From positions 1-35,034 of the forward strand of contig CANHGW010000028.1 in assembly GCA_947460175.1 (NCBI GenBank): DNA of 35,034 nucleotides. The letters are read 5' to 3'. Below, in pieces: positions 7,427 through 15,191 of this stretch. Position 1 is the stretch's first letter; each line of letters opens with the position of its first letter. Both the position numbers and the translations under genes were made by a program. The notes under the pieces were generated by a model, which was given only the letters and a program-made list of their open reading frames with translations, was not told the DNA's origin and ran no database searches. The DNA comes from Bacteroidota bacterium (GTDB taxonomy: Bacteria; Bacteroidota; Bacteroidia; Chitinophagales; Chitinophagaceae).

Positions 7427-9436
7427 CTACTTGTTTGATTTGGTTTTTTTAGACGGTTTGGCAGGTTTGGTAGCTTTTTTAAATCCTGCATCGAGTTCTT
7501 TCTTTAGGCTTGTTACATTATCGTAACGTTGGTCATTGTGTTTTTTGCTAAGTTTTTCTTCTTTATCAATTAGTTTTTTAATAAGGTCTTTTCGTTTATC
7601 TTCTCTCCCTGAAAGTGAACTAAAGAACTTGTTTTCTCTTTCGTATACATTCAGCAATTTACTAATCATTTCTTTCTGCGATTTAAGAAAGTTGATATAG
7701 CTAATTGAATGATTTACATAGCCTCTGATAGCATTTTGATATTTTTCAACATTATCGTTGTGTTGGCTAGCAAGTGTCACATCTGTATTATTAAGTTTTT
7801 TAATTGATTCTATGTTTTTGACATTATTCTTCGATGCATCTATCGTATTTGAGTATAGCTTTTTAGTTGCTTCATAATGAACCACGATAGAGTCATATTG
7901 ATCAAAATAGGCCTGTTGCAATGAATCTACCTTGGTGGCCTTGTAATAATTTAAATCAGAACGTATCATACGAATACTATCAGAATAACTATCTTGTTTT
8001 CGGCTTCGTGCGCTCGCTTCGCGCATTAATGCCGAATCGGATAGGTTTATATAACTTACCAATTCGTCCAAACAGCCCTCCATGGAGGCTTTCATTTCGG
8101 CAATTTTTGTTTTTTCGTTCAATGTATTGTCTTCTTGCTGTACGATTTTTTTTGTTCGTTTATCAATTGAATCTTTAAGTTTTAAAATTTCGGTTGAGGT
8201 TGGACTTTGTTCGGGTTTGATCGTTTTTATTTTAGCAAACTCAGCTTTATTGACTTCGTTTTCCTTTTTTGCTTTTGCTGTAGCGTCCGACTTCAAGCTT
8301 GGTATTTTACTATCGGCATTATTCATTTTGGATTTTGATTCCGTAATGTATTTATTATTAATGCTTGAAAACGATTGTTTGAATTTATTGACATCTGTTC
8401 TTTTTTCTAGGTTAATTTTTCGCAATTCAGCATATTCCTTGGTTATTTGTTGTTTTTGTTCCGAAAGAATGTCTTTGGCTAAATTTAATTCAACCTTAGT
8501 TTTTTCTACGATGGTTTTCGCTTCTGCTTTGTTCTTTGCAAGATTCATTTTCTTAAGCTCTTTGTTAGCCAGTGCTTGATGTTTGGAAGCTTTCATTGCA
8601 GTAAATCTAGGATTGAATGCATAGGTTCTATCGGCACATTCAAGTATTGCGTCATCATCGTTGAGATTATTCACTTCGGTGAGCTTTGCATAATCTTGTT
8701 GGGGATTACTAAATCGTTCGTTGAAGTTTCGAATATCTTCTTCACTTTTTTCGAAAACAGCCAATGGCATGATAGTATCTGTTAATTGCCAAATAGGATC
8801 AGCTGGAAGTCTTGTTAATCTTACATTTTCTGGGTCTTGTAAGAAAAAAGATGGATCATAATCAGGTATAAATTTAAACTTGGTAGAGGTATATATTTTC
8901 TTTTTGTTGATACTCTGTTTTATGCGTTTAAACCAATTGAGATCATAGGTATTTTTACCTGCTGCTGAAAATGCATCTACAATGCGCCACCTATTTTCGA
9001 CCAAGATTGCATTCCATACATGATTGGGCATATAAAAACTTGCACCTTCATCATGTAAAAAACTTCGCTCATAGCCCATGATGACTTGCGTACGAATCCC
9101 AATACTTTCACACATTGCTTTTATCAGATTTGCATAATCTTTAGGATATCCAATTTTTTTCTTTAGTACATCTTCTGGTTTTCTATATTTAATATTGGTT
9201 TCTTTATTAAAGGTTTTTACATCCCATGCAATATTGTGTGTAACCCAATAAAAAATGATGTTGGCTCGCTCGCGATCTGTGGTTGCATCTTGACAAATTA
9301 ATTTAGATAATTGTGCAACATTGGTTGCAACCTTTGGAGGTATGGGTGGGAAAACAAAAGTATCCTTTTCTGAACCTAAAGCATTCAACGTAATTGATAT
9401 CAGTAGTATCCAACTAGTAAGAATTTTAATACGCAT
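7427..9436 (-). CDS. Transglutaminase-fold protein without catalytic Cys, long coiled coil
   Basis: The 669-residue product has a signal peptide (about 1-21) and a transglutaminase-like domain at about 45-160: RERANIIFYWVTHNIAWD, YANLIKAMCESIGIRTQVIM, NHVWNAI and WRIVDAF. The His (139) and Asp (154) of the usual triad are present. Where the nucleophilic Cys normally sits (GVCxxYA) this protein reads G-Y-P-K-D-Y-A, so Pro98 replaces it and peptide-crosslinking chemistry is unlikely. From about residue 280 to 640 it is dominated by charged, heptad-like helices (KKENEVNKAEFAKIK and similar). It ends in a very basic tail (KPAKPSKKTKSNK). A binding or structural role in the periplasm or envelope is inferred. 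A -7 element lies at 9454-9461. Confidence 0.75.
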   Translation of the reverse strand: MRIKILTSWILLISITLNALGSEKDTFVFPPIPPKVATNVAQLSKLICQDATTDRERANIIFYWVTHNIAWDVKTFNKETNIKYRKPEDVLKKKIGYPKDYANLIKAMCESIGIRTQVIMGYERSFLHDEGASFYMPNHVWNAILVENRWRIVDAFSAAGKNTYDLNWFKRIKQSINKKKIYTSTKFKFIPDYDPSFFLQDPENVRLTRLPADPIWQLTDTIMPLAVFEKSEEDIRNFNERFSNPQQDYAKLTEVNNLNDDDAILECADRTYAFNPRFTAMKASKHQALANKELKKMNLAKNKAEAKTIVEKTKVELNLAKDILSEQKQQITKEYAELRKINLEKRTDVNKFKQSFSSINNKYITESKSKMNNADSKIPSLKSDATAKAKKENEVNKAEFAKIKTIKPEQSPTSTEILKLKDSIDKRTKKIVQQEDNTLNEKTKIAEMKASMEGCLDELVSYINLSDSALMREASARSRKQDSYSDSIRMIRSDLNYYKATKVDSLQQAYFDQYDSIVVHYEATKKLYSNTIDASKNNVKNIESIKKLNNTDVTLASQHNDNVEKYQNAIRGYVNHSISYINFLKSQKEMISKLLNVYERENKFFSSLSGREDKRKDLIKKLIDKEEKLSKKHNDQRYDNVTSLKKELDAGFKKATKPAKPSKKTKSNK

Positions 9437-9453
9437 TTATCATTATTATCTTT

Positions 9454-9461
9454 CAAAAGTA
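9454..9461 (-). promoter_or_regulatory. -7 promoter element of the transglutaminase-fold gene
   Basis: The minus strand reads TACTTTTG (exact TAnnTTTG), 17 nt before the ATG at 9436. No convincing -33 element. Confidence 0.45.
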
Positions 9462-9485
9462 ATATGAATAATTGTGTATTAATAA

Positions 9486-9812
9486 TTAGTTGATGTTCTT
9501 ATCTCTTTTTTCAAATTCGATGCTTGCATTTGCAAGTGATCCAAAAGCAATTTTGGCTAGTTCTTCCCCGCTTAACACGTCCAACGTTTGCTTTGCTTTT
9601 TGGTAAATAAAATCTTTAAGATTTTCGTCAATTTCACCCACAGTAAGCTGAGGTATATCTATTTCGGTATGTTTATGATCGGATGTTTCTAATACTATTT
9701 CCTCTCGTTTATACAGAAATCCTGCAATATCCATAGCTTCGGGTAGCGAGTTGGCATCTATACTCACTAGCCTACTTGATACTTCTGTAATTTCTATTTC
9801 GTATGTGTTCAT
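9486..9812 (-). CDS. DpnD/PcfM-like small protein
   Basis: A 108-residue soluble protein. Its first 50 residues (YEIEITEVSSRLVSIDANSL, PEAMDIAGFLYKREEIVLE, SDHKHTEID) match the pattern of the DpnD/PcfM domain: a beta-strand-rich module with a conserved EAxxxAxxxYxxxEIVLxxxD core. That domain is known from a restriction-associated protein and from conjugative elements, with no established biochemical role. The C-terminal half (NLKDFIYQKAKQTLDVLSG, GEELAKIAFGSLANASIEFE) is helical and unrecognised. It is divergent from, and only 2 bp away from, the next frame on the other strand. No restriction or transfer genes are beside it, so its presence here may mark a former mobile segment. Function unknown. 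Confidence 0.7.
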   Translation of the reverse strand: MNTYEIEITEVSSRLVSIDANSLPEAMDIAGFLYKREEIVLETSDHKHTEIDIPQLTVGEIDENLKDFIYQKAKQTLDVLSGEELAKIAFGSLANASIEFEKRDKNIN

Positions 9813-9814
9813 AG

Positions 9815-10690
9815 TTGATTCAATACTTGGACAAAAGTAATTTATTTAGTTTGTTGTATTTGTTCTATATTCATTCCTTAAAAGAGTCTCTTCATAATTA
9901 TATTAGTAATGAGCAATTTGATCTATTTTTTTATGAACTTCAAGAGAAATATGCGCAAACCAATGGAAACGAACAAATTCGATTACAAAAAGCTTTAACT
10001 GCCTTGGTATATGATAAACTTGAAATGATGCGCAGTGAGGGAGTTGATAATTATGGATATGGAACTCTTGTGGGAGATTCAATCAAAATAAATCCCGAGG
10101 TTCCTAAGCTATTAAAGCAACTTGCAGATTTTTCATCCAAAACGAATGTAACACGAATCAATGAAAATGGGGATTCTATTCAACGTTATATTAACTTATG
10201 GTATGATTTCATTATAAACCCTAAATTAAAAAGCAAACTCATTGGAAAACCAATCAATATACTTAGTAAATCAAATGGAGAATATATTGGCAATGCTGCA
10301 CAGGCCTTAAACGATGCTTGTATTGGCTTTTTGGACTTTGAAGTCAATTGGCTAATTTTTAATAACACCAATGTTGAGATTGAGATACCTTCTTCATCTT
10401 ACATTGCCGGTAAACAACTTTCTCTTTCTTTTCTAAATGATCCTAGACATGTTATTCTATATCCTTCAAAGGTTGAAGTATATAGTGTAAGAGCTGATGG
10501 TGTAAAAACTAAATTAGATGAGAGAATAATTGAAGCTAGTTCTGTAAAAAAATCAATTAACACTATTTTACTTTCACTTCAAAAGCAAACCAACCCTGAA
10601 AAATTATATATTCTCATAACAGCCCCTACTGAATTACAAACTTCTGGTCGTAAACCTAGCATCGCTTGTGATGAGATCTTCATTTATTAA
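9815..10690 (+). CDS. Probable C-terminal remnant of a larger protein with discoidin-like domain
   Basis: The frame opens at TTG 9815 directly after an in-frame TAG (9812-9814). There is no ATG until about residue 72, no signal peptide and no room upstream because the DpnD-like gene is there, so a 5' truncation is likely. Residues 1-135 are helical (LYLFYIHSLKESL, RLQKALTALVYDKLEMMRSE, YINLWYDFI). Residues about 150-290 (ALNDACIGFLDFEVNWLIF, NTNVEIEIP, LSFLNDPRHVILYPSKVEVY) follow the pattern of an F5/8 type C (galactose-binding-like) domain as found at the end of large glycan-active proteins, including DUF4838 types. If so, the catalytic part is lost. It sits 11 bp before a DUF1573 lipoprotein gene. 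Could be an expressed orphan; homology is tentative. Confidence 0.5.
   Translation: MIQYLDKSNLFSLLYLFYIHSLKESLHNYISNEQFDLFFYELQEKYAQTNGNEQIRLQKALTALVYDKLEMMRSEGVDNYGYGTLVGDSIKINPEVPKLLKQLADFSSKTNVTRINENGDSIQRYINLWYDFIINPKLKSKLIGKPINILSKSNGEYIGNAAQALNDACIGFLDFEVNWLIFNNTNVEIEIPSSSYIAGKQLSLSFLNDPRHVILYPSKVEVYSVRADGVKTKLDERIIEASSVKKSINTILLSLQKQTNPEKLYILITAPTELQTSGRKPSIACDEIFIY
9832..9839 (-). promoter_or_regulatory. -7 promoter element of the DpnD/PcfM-like gene
   Basis: The minus strand reads TACTTTTG, an exact TAnnTTTG match 19 nt upstream of the ATG at 9812. It lies inside the 5' end of the opposite frame, which fits that frame being a remnant. Confidence 0.45.
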
Positions 10691-10701
10691 AGTTTATTAC
10701 A

Positions 10702-11247
10702 ATGAAAAAAACATTATTACTTTCTCCATTACTACTTTTCATCGTATTTATAACATCGTGTGGTATTACACAAAACAAAGAAAAGCTAGCTAAGACAAAG
10801 ATTAAATTTAAAGATTCGATTCGGCATTACTTTGCAATACCACAGGGTAAACAGCAAACGGCTGCTTTTCGTTTTTTCAATATTGGTGCAAATCCCTTAA
10901 GTATTTTGGAGGTTCAGACCTCCTGTGGATGTGCCAAAGCAGAGTTTCCAAGTCGATTAATAGAACCAGAAGGAGAAGGCGTTATTACTATTAAATTTGA
11001 TTCGCACAAAAACTTAGGCTATAGTCAAATATTTGTAACCGTTAGAGCTAATACCGAACCAATCGCATTTCATACATTAATATTTGACCTGAATGTGGTA
11101 CCCGATGCTTATTATATCAAGGACTATGAAGAGGTATTTAAGGAACATGAAGAGAAAGAAGGCAATGGTGATATTAAAATCATGGTAGAAGGAGACGAGA
11201 CCGAAGCTGGCTATTATTTGGATTCAACTGAAGCCACTACCTACTAA
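10702..11247 (+). CDS. DUF1573 family lipoprotein
   Basis: A 181-residue protein with a lipoprotein signal (MKKTLLLSPLLLFIVFITSC, Cys20) and one DUF1573 domain, an Ig-like fold common in Bacteroidota. The signature is FRFFNIGANPLSILEVQTSC, GCAKAEFPSRLIEPEGEG and ITIKFDSHKNLGYSQIFVTV. The acidic C-terminal tail (EVFKEHEEKEGNGD onward) is outside the domain. It starts 11 bp after the preceding truncated frame, so the two may be co-transcribed. The family's role is unknown; an outer-membrane or surface location is inferred. A weak AT hairpin follows at 11255-11270. Confidence 0.85.
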   Translation: MKKTLLLSPLLLFIVFITSCGITQNKEKLAKTKIKFKDSIRHYFAIPQGKQQTAAFRFFNIGANPLSILEVQTSCGCAKAEFPSRLIEPEGEGVITIKFDSHKNLGYSQIFVTVRANTEPIAFHTLIFDLNVVPDAYYIKDYEEVFKEHEEKEGNGDIKIMVEGDETEAGYYLDSTEATTY

Positions 11248-11254
11248 TTGCTTT

Positions 11255-11270
11255 CTTAATTTTTATTAAG
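11255..11270. terminator. Weak bidirectional hairpin between convergent genes
   Basis: CTTAAT-TTTT-ATTAAG is a perfect but AT-only 6-bp stem between the convergent DUF1573 and mnmG genes. It has a short T-run on the plus side only. Low strength as a terminator. Confidence 0.3.
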
Positions 11271-11274
11271 CATT

Positions 11275-13209
11275 TTAGCGCCCCATATATACCATTAGTA
11301 TTTGAACATCTGTAGGGTTCACACCACTGATTCTTCCTGCCTGACCCAATGTACGAGGTTTTATTTTCAAAAACTTTTGCTTACCCTCTGACGAAAGAGA
11401 TTTTACATTTTCATAATCGAAGTTCTCTGGTATAATCAATTCTTCAAGGGTGTTAGATTTTAAAACAAGTTCCTTTTCTTTTTCAATATAGGCTTCGTAC
11501 TTCAATTGTATTTCTGCTTGTTCAATTGTTTCACGTGGAACATCTTTTATCAATTCTTTTAATTCATCTGAATACTTTGCCATTCCCTCAATACTCACTT
11601 GAGGTCGTAAGAGGATTTTTAAAGAATTTACTTTTTCAATTAAATCGGCGGTGCCAATTTCTTCAAAGTAAGGTCTAATCTGATCTGGTTCAAAAGATAT
11701 TTTCTTAAGTTTAAGTTTGATTTCTTCGACCTTCGATTCCTTTTGTTTCACGTGGAACATTCGCTCTTCAGAAGCTAAACCCAATAGGTAACTTCGTTCA
11801 GTTAATCTCAAATCAGCATTGTCCTGTCGGAGCAAAGTTCGATACTCGGCTCTTGAGGTAAACATCCTATAAGGTTCGTCCGTTCCTTTATTGATTAAGT
11901 CATCGATTAAGACTCCAATATATGCTTCACTTCTACTCAATGTAAAAGAATCTTTGTCATGTGCATTTTGATGTGCATTGATCCCTGCCATTAATCCTTG
12001 ACATGCTGCTTCTTCATACCCTGTAGTTCCGTTGATCTGTCCTGCAAAAAATAGATTCTTAATCAATTTCGTTTCTAATGTATAGGTCAATTGAGTTGGT
12101 GGAAAATAATCATATTCTATTGCATAACCGGGGCGATGCATTCTTACATTTTCCATACCAGGTATTAATTTCAATGCCTTATATTGAACATCCTCCGGTA
12201 ATGAAGTCGAAAAACCATTTAAATAGATTTCAGTAGTTTTCCATCCTTCAGGTTCAACAAACAATTGATGTCTATCTCTTTCGGCAAAGCGATTAATTTT
12301 ATCTTCAATGCTTGGACAATATCTCGGACCTGTTCCTTCAATTCGTCCCTGAAACATTGGAGATCGATCAAAACCGGTTTTAAGCATATCATGTACAATC
12401 TGATCGGTATAGGTTACCCAACAACATCGTTGTATACCTAAATCTTTCCCTCCATAGGGAGGGTAATTGACTAAATGGTTTTTTGATGGATTGATGCTAT
12501 TCGATTTGAAAGGTGATTGATTCCCTAAATACGAAAAACCAACAACATCTTCATCACCATCTTGTACCTCCATTTTAGTATAATCCAAACTTCTTCCGTC
12601 TAGGCGAGGAGGAGTACCTGTTTTCAGTCGATCACTTTCAAATCCGAATTCAAGTAATTGTTCTGTAATACCAGTAGCTTTACTTTCACCAATACGACCT
12701 CCTCCAAAATTCTTTTCTCCAATATGAATTACCCCATTTAAAAAGGTTCCATTTGTTAATACTACGGTTTTGGCATTGATTTCTATTCCTAGGTTGGTTT
12801 TAACACCAGTAATTGTTCCACGTGAAACAATCAAACCGCAAACCGAATCTTGCCATATATCTAAGTTTGGAGTTTGCTCAAGAATTTCTCGCCATGTAAT
12901 TGCAAACAACATACGATCATTTTGAGTACGAGGACTCCACATAGCAGGTCCTTTGGATTTATTCAACATTCTAAACTGAATCATTGACTTGTCGGATACA
13001 ATTCCAGATTGTCCGCCCAATGCATCTATTTCTCTTACTATTTGGCCCTTAGCAATTCCACCCATAGCTGGGTTACAACTCATTTGAGCTATAGTATGCA
13101 TATTCATTGTAATTAACAATGTTCGAGAACCAAGATTAGCTGCAGCAGCTGCTGCCTCACAACCTGCATGACCAGCACCTACTACTATTACATCGTATTG
13201 AGGAAACAT
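11275..13209 (-). CDS. mnmG: tRNA uridine-5-carboxymethylaminomethyl(34) synthesis enzyme MnmG (GidA)
   Basis: FAD-dependent partner of MnmE that installs cmnm5 on U34 of certain tRNAs, using methylene-tetrahydrofolate and NADH. At 644 residues it is close to the usual 620-650. Landmarks are the N-terminal dinucleotide-binding loop VVGAGHAGCEAAAAAA, SCNPAMGGIAKGQIVREIDA, the MGGIG-like region, a GTPPRLDGR motif at about 200, CPSIEDKI with its catalytic-region Cys, FAGQINGTTGYEEAACQG near 375, and the C-terminal helical MnmE-binding domain ending GVNPTDVQILMVYMG. The ATG at 13209 is preceded by a -7 box only 5 nt away. mnmG is a classical neighbour of chromosome origins; an origin-like region lies about 1.5 kb from its 5' end. 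Confidence 0.97.
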   Translation of the reverse strand: MFPQYDVIVVGAGHAGCEAAAAAANLGSRTLLITMNMHTIAQMSCNPAMGGIAKGQIVREIDALGGQSGIVSDKSMIQFRMLNKSKGPAMWSPRTQNDRMLFAITWREILEQTPNLDIWQDSVCGLIVSRGTITGVKTNLGIEINAKTVVLTNGTFLNGVIHIGEKNFGGGRIGESKATGITEQLLEFGFESDRLKTGTPPRLDGRSLDYTKMEVQDGDEDVVGFSYLGNQSPFKSNSINPSKNHLVNYPPYGGKDLGIQRCCWVTYTDQIVHDMLKTGFDRSPMFQGRIEGTGPRYCPSIEDKINRFAERDRHQLFVEPEGWKTTEIYLNGFSTSLPEDVQYKALKLIPGMENVRMHRPGYAIEYDYFPPTQLTYTLETKLIKNLFFAGQINGTTGYEEAACQGLMAGINAHQNAHDKDSFTLSRSEAYIGVLIDDLINKGTDEPYRMFTSRAEYRTLLRQDNADLRLTERSYLLGLASEERMFHVKQKESKVEEIKLKLKKISFEPDQIRPYFEEIGTADLIEKVNSLKILLRPQVSIEGMAKYSDELKELIKDVPRETIEQAEIQLKYEAYIEKEKELVLKSNTLEELIIPENFDYENVKSLSSEGKQKFLKIKPRTLGQAGRISGVNPTDVQILMVYMGR

Positions 13210-13214
13210 AAAGG

Positions 13215-13222
13215 CAAATGTA
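13215..13222 (-). promoter_or_regulatory. -7 promoter element of mnmG
   Basis: The minus strand reads TACATTTG (exact TAnnTTTG), ending 5 nt before the ATG at 13209. It implies a nearly leaderless transcript. No clear -33 TTTG. Confidence 0.5.
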
Positions 13223-13342
13223 CGACAATTAATATTTATATATTTATGTTATTTTTTAGTTAAAAATATATAAGTAAATAATACAATATTTGTAAATATA
13301 TTATTACTATATCAATACTTATAGAAAAATAATATTTAAAAA

Positions 13343-13720
13343 TTATAAGTCTAAATATTTAATTAATATCCATCCTGTAAGTCCACCTATTGTATCAGCT
13401 ATACCATCTAATATGTCAAAACTTCTTCCTACAACACAATTCAATTGATACCATTCTATACCAAAGCCATAAAAGGCAGTAAGTAACAATAAATAGTAAG
13501 GTATATAGGGTTTTGGATTAAAACTTATATACCACAATATAAAAAAGATTGCAAAAAATGTAAAGTGAACAACTTTATCAAAATGATCAAATAACGAAAT
13601 TGATGGTAAATCCTTACCGGGTAATGAACAACCAATAAATATACCAATAGTCCAGGCAATAGCTAACAATAAAGTGATAGTATTATGTAGCTTAAAAAAA
13701 TATAAAATTTGTTTAATCAA
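13343..13720 (-). CDS. VanZ-like membrane protein
   Basis: A 125-residue integral membrane protein with about four hydrophobic segments (TLLLAIAWTIGIFIG, VVHFTFFAIFFILWYIS, YYLLLLTAFYGFGIEW, IADTIGGLTGWILIKYL). The VanZ-family signature is visible: FDHFDKVVHFTFF after the first segment, then GIEWYQ, RSFDILDGIAD and TIGGLTG. VanZ proper gives low-level teicoplanin resistance in enterococci, but most family members, this one included, have no known function and should not be read as resistance genes. It starts 8 bp after nadA's stop on the same strand, so the two are likely co-transcribed. It is followed by about 130 bp of AT-rich non-coding DNA before mnmG. Confidence 0.85.
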   Translation of the reverse strand: MIKQILYFFKLHNTITLLLAIAWTIGIFIGCSLPGKDLPSISLFDHFDKVVHFTFFAIFFILWYISFNPKPYIPYYLLLLTAFYGFGIEWYQLNCVVGRSFDILDGIADTIGGLTGWILIKYLDL

Positions 13721-13728
13721 AATTAAAA

Positions 13729-14727
13729 CTATTTAATACCCAATTGATTACTCAATTCCAACATACGATCGATGGGTTTTTTCGCAGCGAGTCTTAACTC
13801 TTCATCCATCAATAATTCAGGTAATTCATACTTCATACATAAATACAATTTTTCAAGTGTATTAAGTTTCATATGAGGACAATCATTACAAGCACAAGCA
13901 TTATTTGGTGGAGCAGGTATAAATGTCTTATGAGGGGCATCTTTAATCATTTGATGTAATATGCCAGTTTCAGTTGCTACTATAAAAGTTGTACAAGCAT
14001 CTTTTTTAGCAAATTCTAGTAATTGGGTAGTAGATCCTATAAAATCAGCAATAGCTAATACTGCTTCTTCACATTCAGGATGAGCAATCATTTTAGCTTC
14101 AGGGTGACGTACTTTCAATTTTGTAATCTTTTCCAAACTAAAAATTTCATGAACCATACAAGCGCCGTTCCATAAAACCATATTACGACCAGTTTGTTTA
14201 TTGATATAGCCTCCTAAATTTTTATCGGGTGCAAAAATAATATTTTGATCTTCTGGTAAACTTTCAACTATTTTTTGTGCATTGCTTGATGTACATATAA
14301 TATCACTCAATGCTTTTATACCAGCACTACAATTGATATAAGATATCACCAAATGATCTGGATGTTGTTCTTTAAAACGCTTAAACAAAGCAGGAGGACA
14401 ACTGTCACTAAGTGAACAACCAGCATTTAAATCAGGTAAAACCACTTTTTTGGTTGGATTTAGAATTTTTGCAGTTTCAGCCATGAAATGTACCCCAGCA
14501 AATACTATCATATCTGCATCTGTATCTTGTGCTTTACGTGCTAGGCCAAGACTATCTCCAATATAATCTGCAACATCCTGTATATCTGCTTCTTGATAGT
14601 AATGTGCTAATAAAATTGCATTTTTTTCTTTTTTCAATTTTTGAATTTCCTCAAACAAATCCAATGTTGGATCAATTTCTAAATCAAGAAAACCAGTTTT
14701 TTGTAAGTTATCAAGAGCTTCTCTCAT
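13729..14727 (-). CDS. nadA: Quinolinate synthase NadA
   Basis: A [4Fe-4S] enzyme condensing iminoaspartate with dihydroxyacetone phosphate to quinolinate in de novo NAD synthesis. The 332 residues hold the family motifs: [20 protein letters not shown] (about 38-57), [12 protein letters not shown] (79-90), [31 protein letters not shown] and ACNDCPHM. The likely cluster ligands are Cys104, Cys190 and Cys283, matching the three conserved positions. The loss of other Cys pairs is normal. NadB and NadC are not in the window. The start at 14727 lies at the edge of the candidate origin region; no clear TAnnTTTG box is seen upstream. Confidence 0.96.
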   Translation of the reverse strand: MREALDNLQKTGFLDLEIDPTLDLFEEIQKLKKEKNAILLAHYYQEADIQDVADYIGDSLGLARKAQDTDADMIVFAGVHFMAETAKILNPTKKVVLPDLNAGCSLSDSCPPALFKRFKEQHPDHLVISYINCSAGIKALSDIICTSSNAQKIVESLPEDQNIIFAPDKNLGGYINKQTGRNMVLWNGACMVHEIFSLEKITKLKVRHPEAKMIAHPECEEAVLAIADFIGSTTQLLEFAKKDACTTFIVATETGILHQMIKDAPHKTFIPAPPNNACACNDCPHMKLNTLEKLYLCMKYELPELLMDEELRLAAKKPIDRMLELSNQLGIK

Positions 14728-15122
14728 AGTATTAATAATTATTTTTTTATAAAAAGAAAAAATGCCACTGTTACTGAGGCTGTGGATTCGTGTATAAATT
14801 ACAGTTTTCCACCTTGCAAATGTGACACTATTTTGTTTAATCAGAACTAATTCACAAAAATTTATTTTTAATCCACATCAAAAAGACAAGATATAGTTGA
14901 ATTCTGTCTTAACTATATGAAATATGTGAATTAAATCCACAAGGAAAACTAATTTAATGTGGGAAGTGGAAAGCCATTGTAAATAATGATAAAAAAAGCC
15001 ACTTTTCCCACAAAATAGAGATTGTGTTCATGAGCAAGGGGTATAAACATGCTTTTATCTACATTTATTCCCATAGCAAAATGTTGAAAAAACACCCCAA
15101 AAAGCTAAAAAGTGAAAAATGA
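14728..15122. other. Candidate replication origin (oriC-like) region
   Basis: This gene-free stretch contains many nonamers close to the DnaA box TTATCCACA. Two match 8 of 9: TAATCCACA at 14869-14877 and TTATCTACA at 15055-15063. At least seven match 7 of 9: 14781-14789 and 14925-14933 on the minus strand, and 14805-14813, 14848-14856, 14933-14941, 15004-15012 and 15065-15073 on the plus strand. At 14731-14763 is a 33-nt tract with a single G/C, suitable for unwinding. Inverted repeats lie at 14891-14898/14911-14918 (ATATAGTT/AACTATAT) and 14958-14969/14999-15012 (TGTGGGAAGTGG/CCACTTTTCCCACA). Genes diverge from here on both sides, and mnmG is close. dnaA is absent, so the call is inference. 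Confidence 0.5.
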
Positions 15123-15134
15123 ATGCATAAAAAC

Positions 15135-15166
15135 TTTGATAAACCAATGCAAATCCTCTATTTTTG
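15135..15166 (+). promoter_or_regulatory. Promoter of the PpiD/SurA-type foldase gene
   Basis: TTTG at 15135-15138, a 20-bp spacer and TATTTTTG at 15159-15166 match the Bacteroidota consensus. It places the start of transcription just before 15192 and rules out an upstream in-frame ATG at 15123 as the start codon. Confidence 0.7.
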
Positions 15167-15191
15167 CTCACCTCAAAAAAATGTGAATAAT

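Noticed and set aside
13343-13720. Antibiotic-resistance gene (VanZ)
   Set aside because: Only the membrane-fold family is supported. There is no van cluster, and most VanZ-like proteins are unrelated to resistance.
15123-15191. Upstream in-frame ATG of the foldase gene at 15123
   Set aside because: It lies upstream of the -33/-7 promoter at 15135-15166, and the membrane anchor typical of PpiD starts at 15192.
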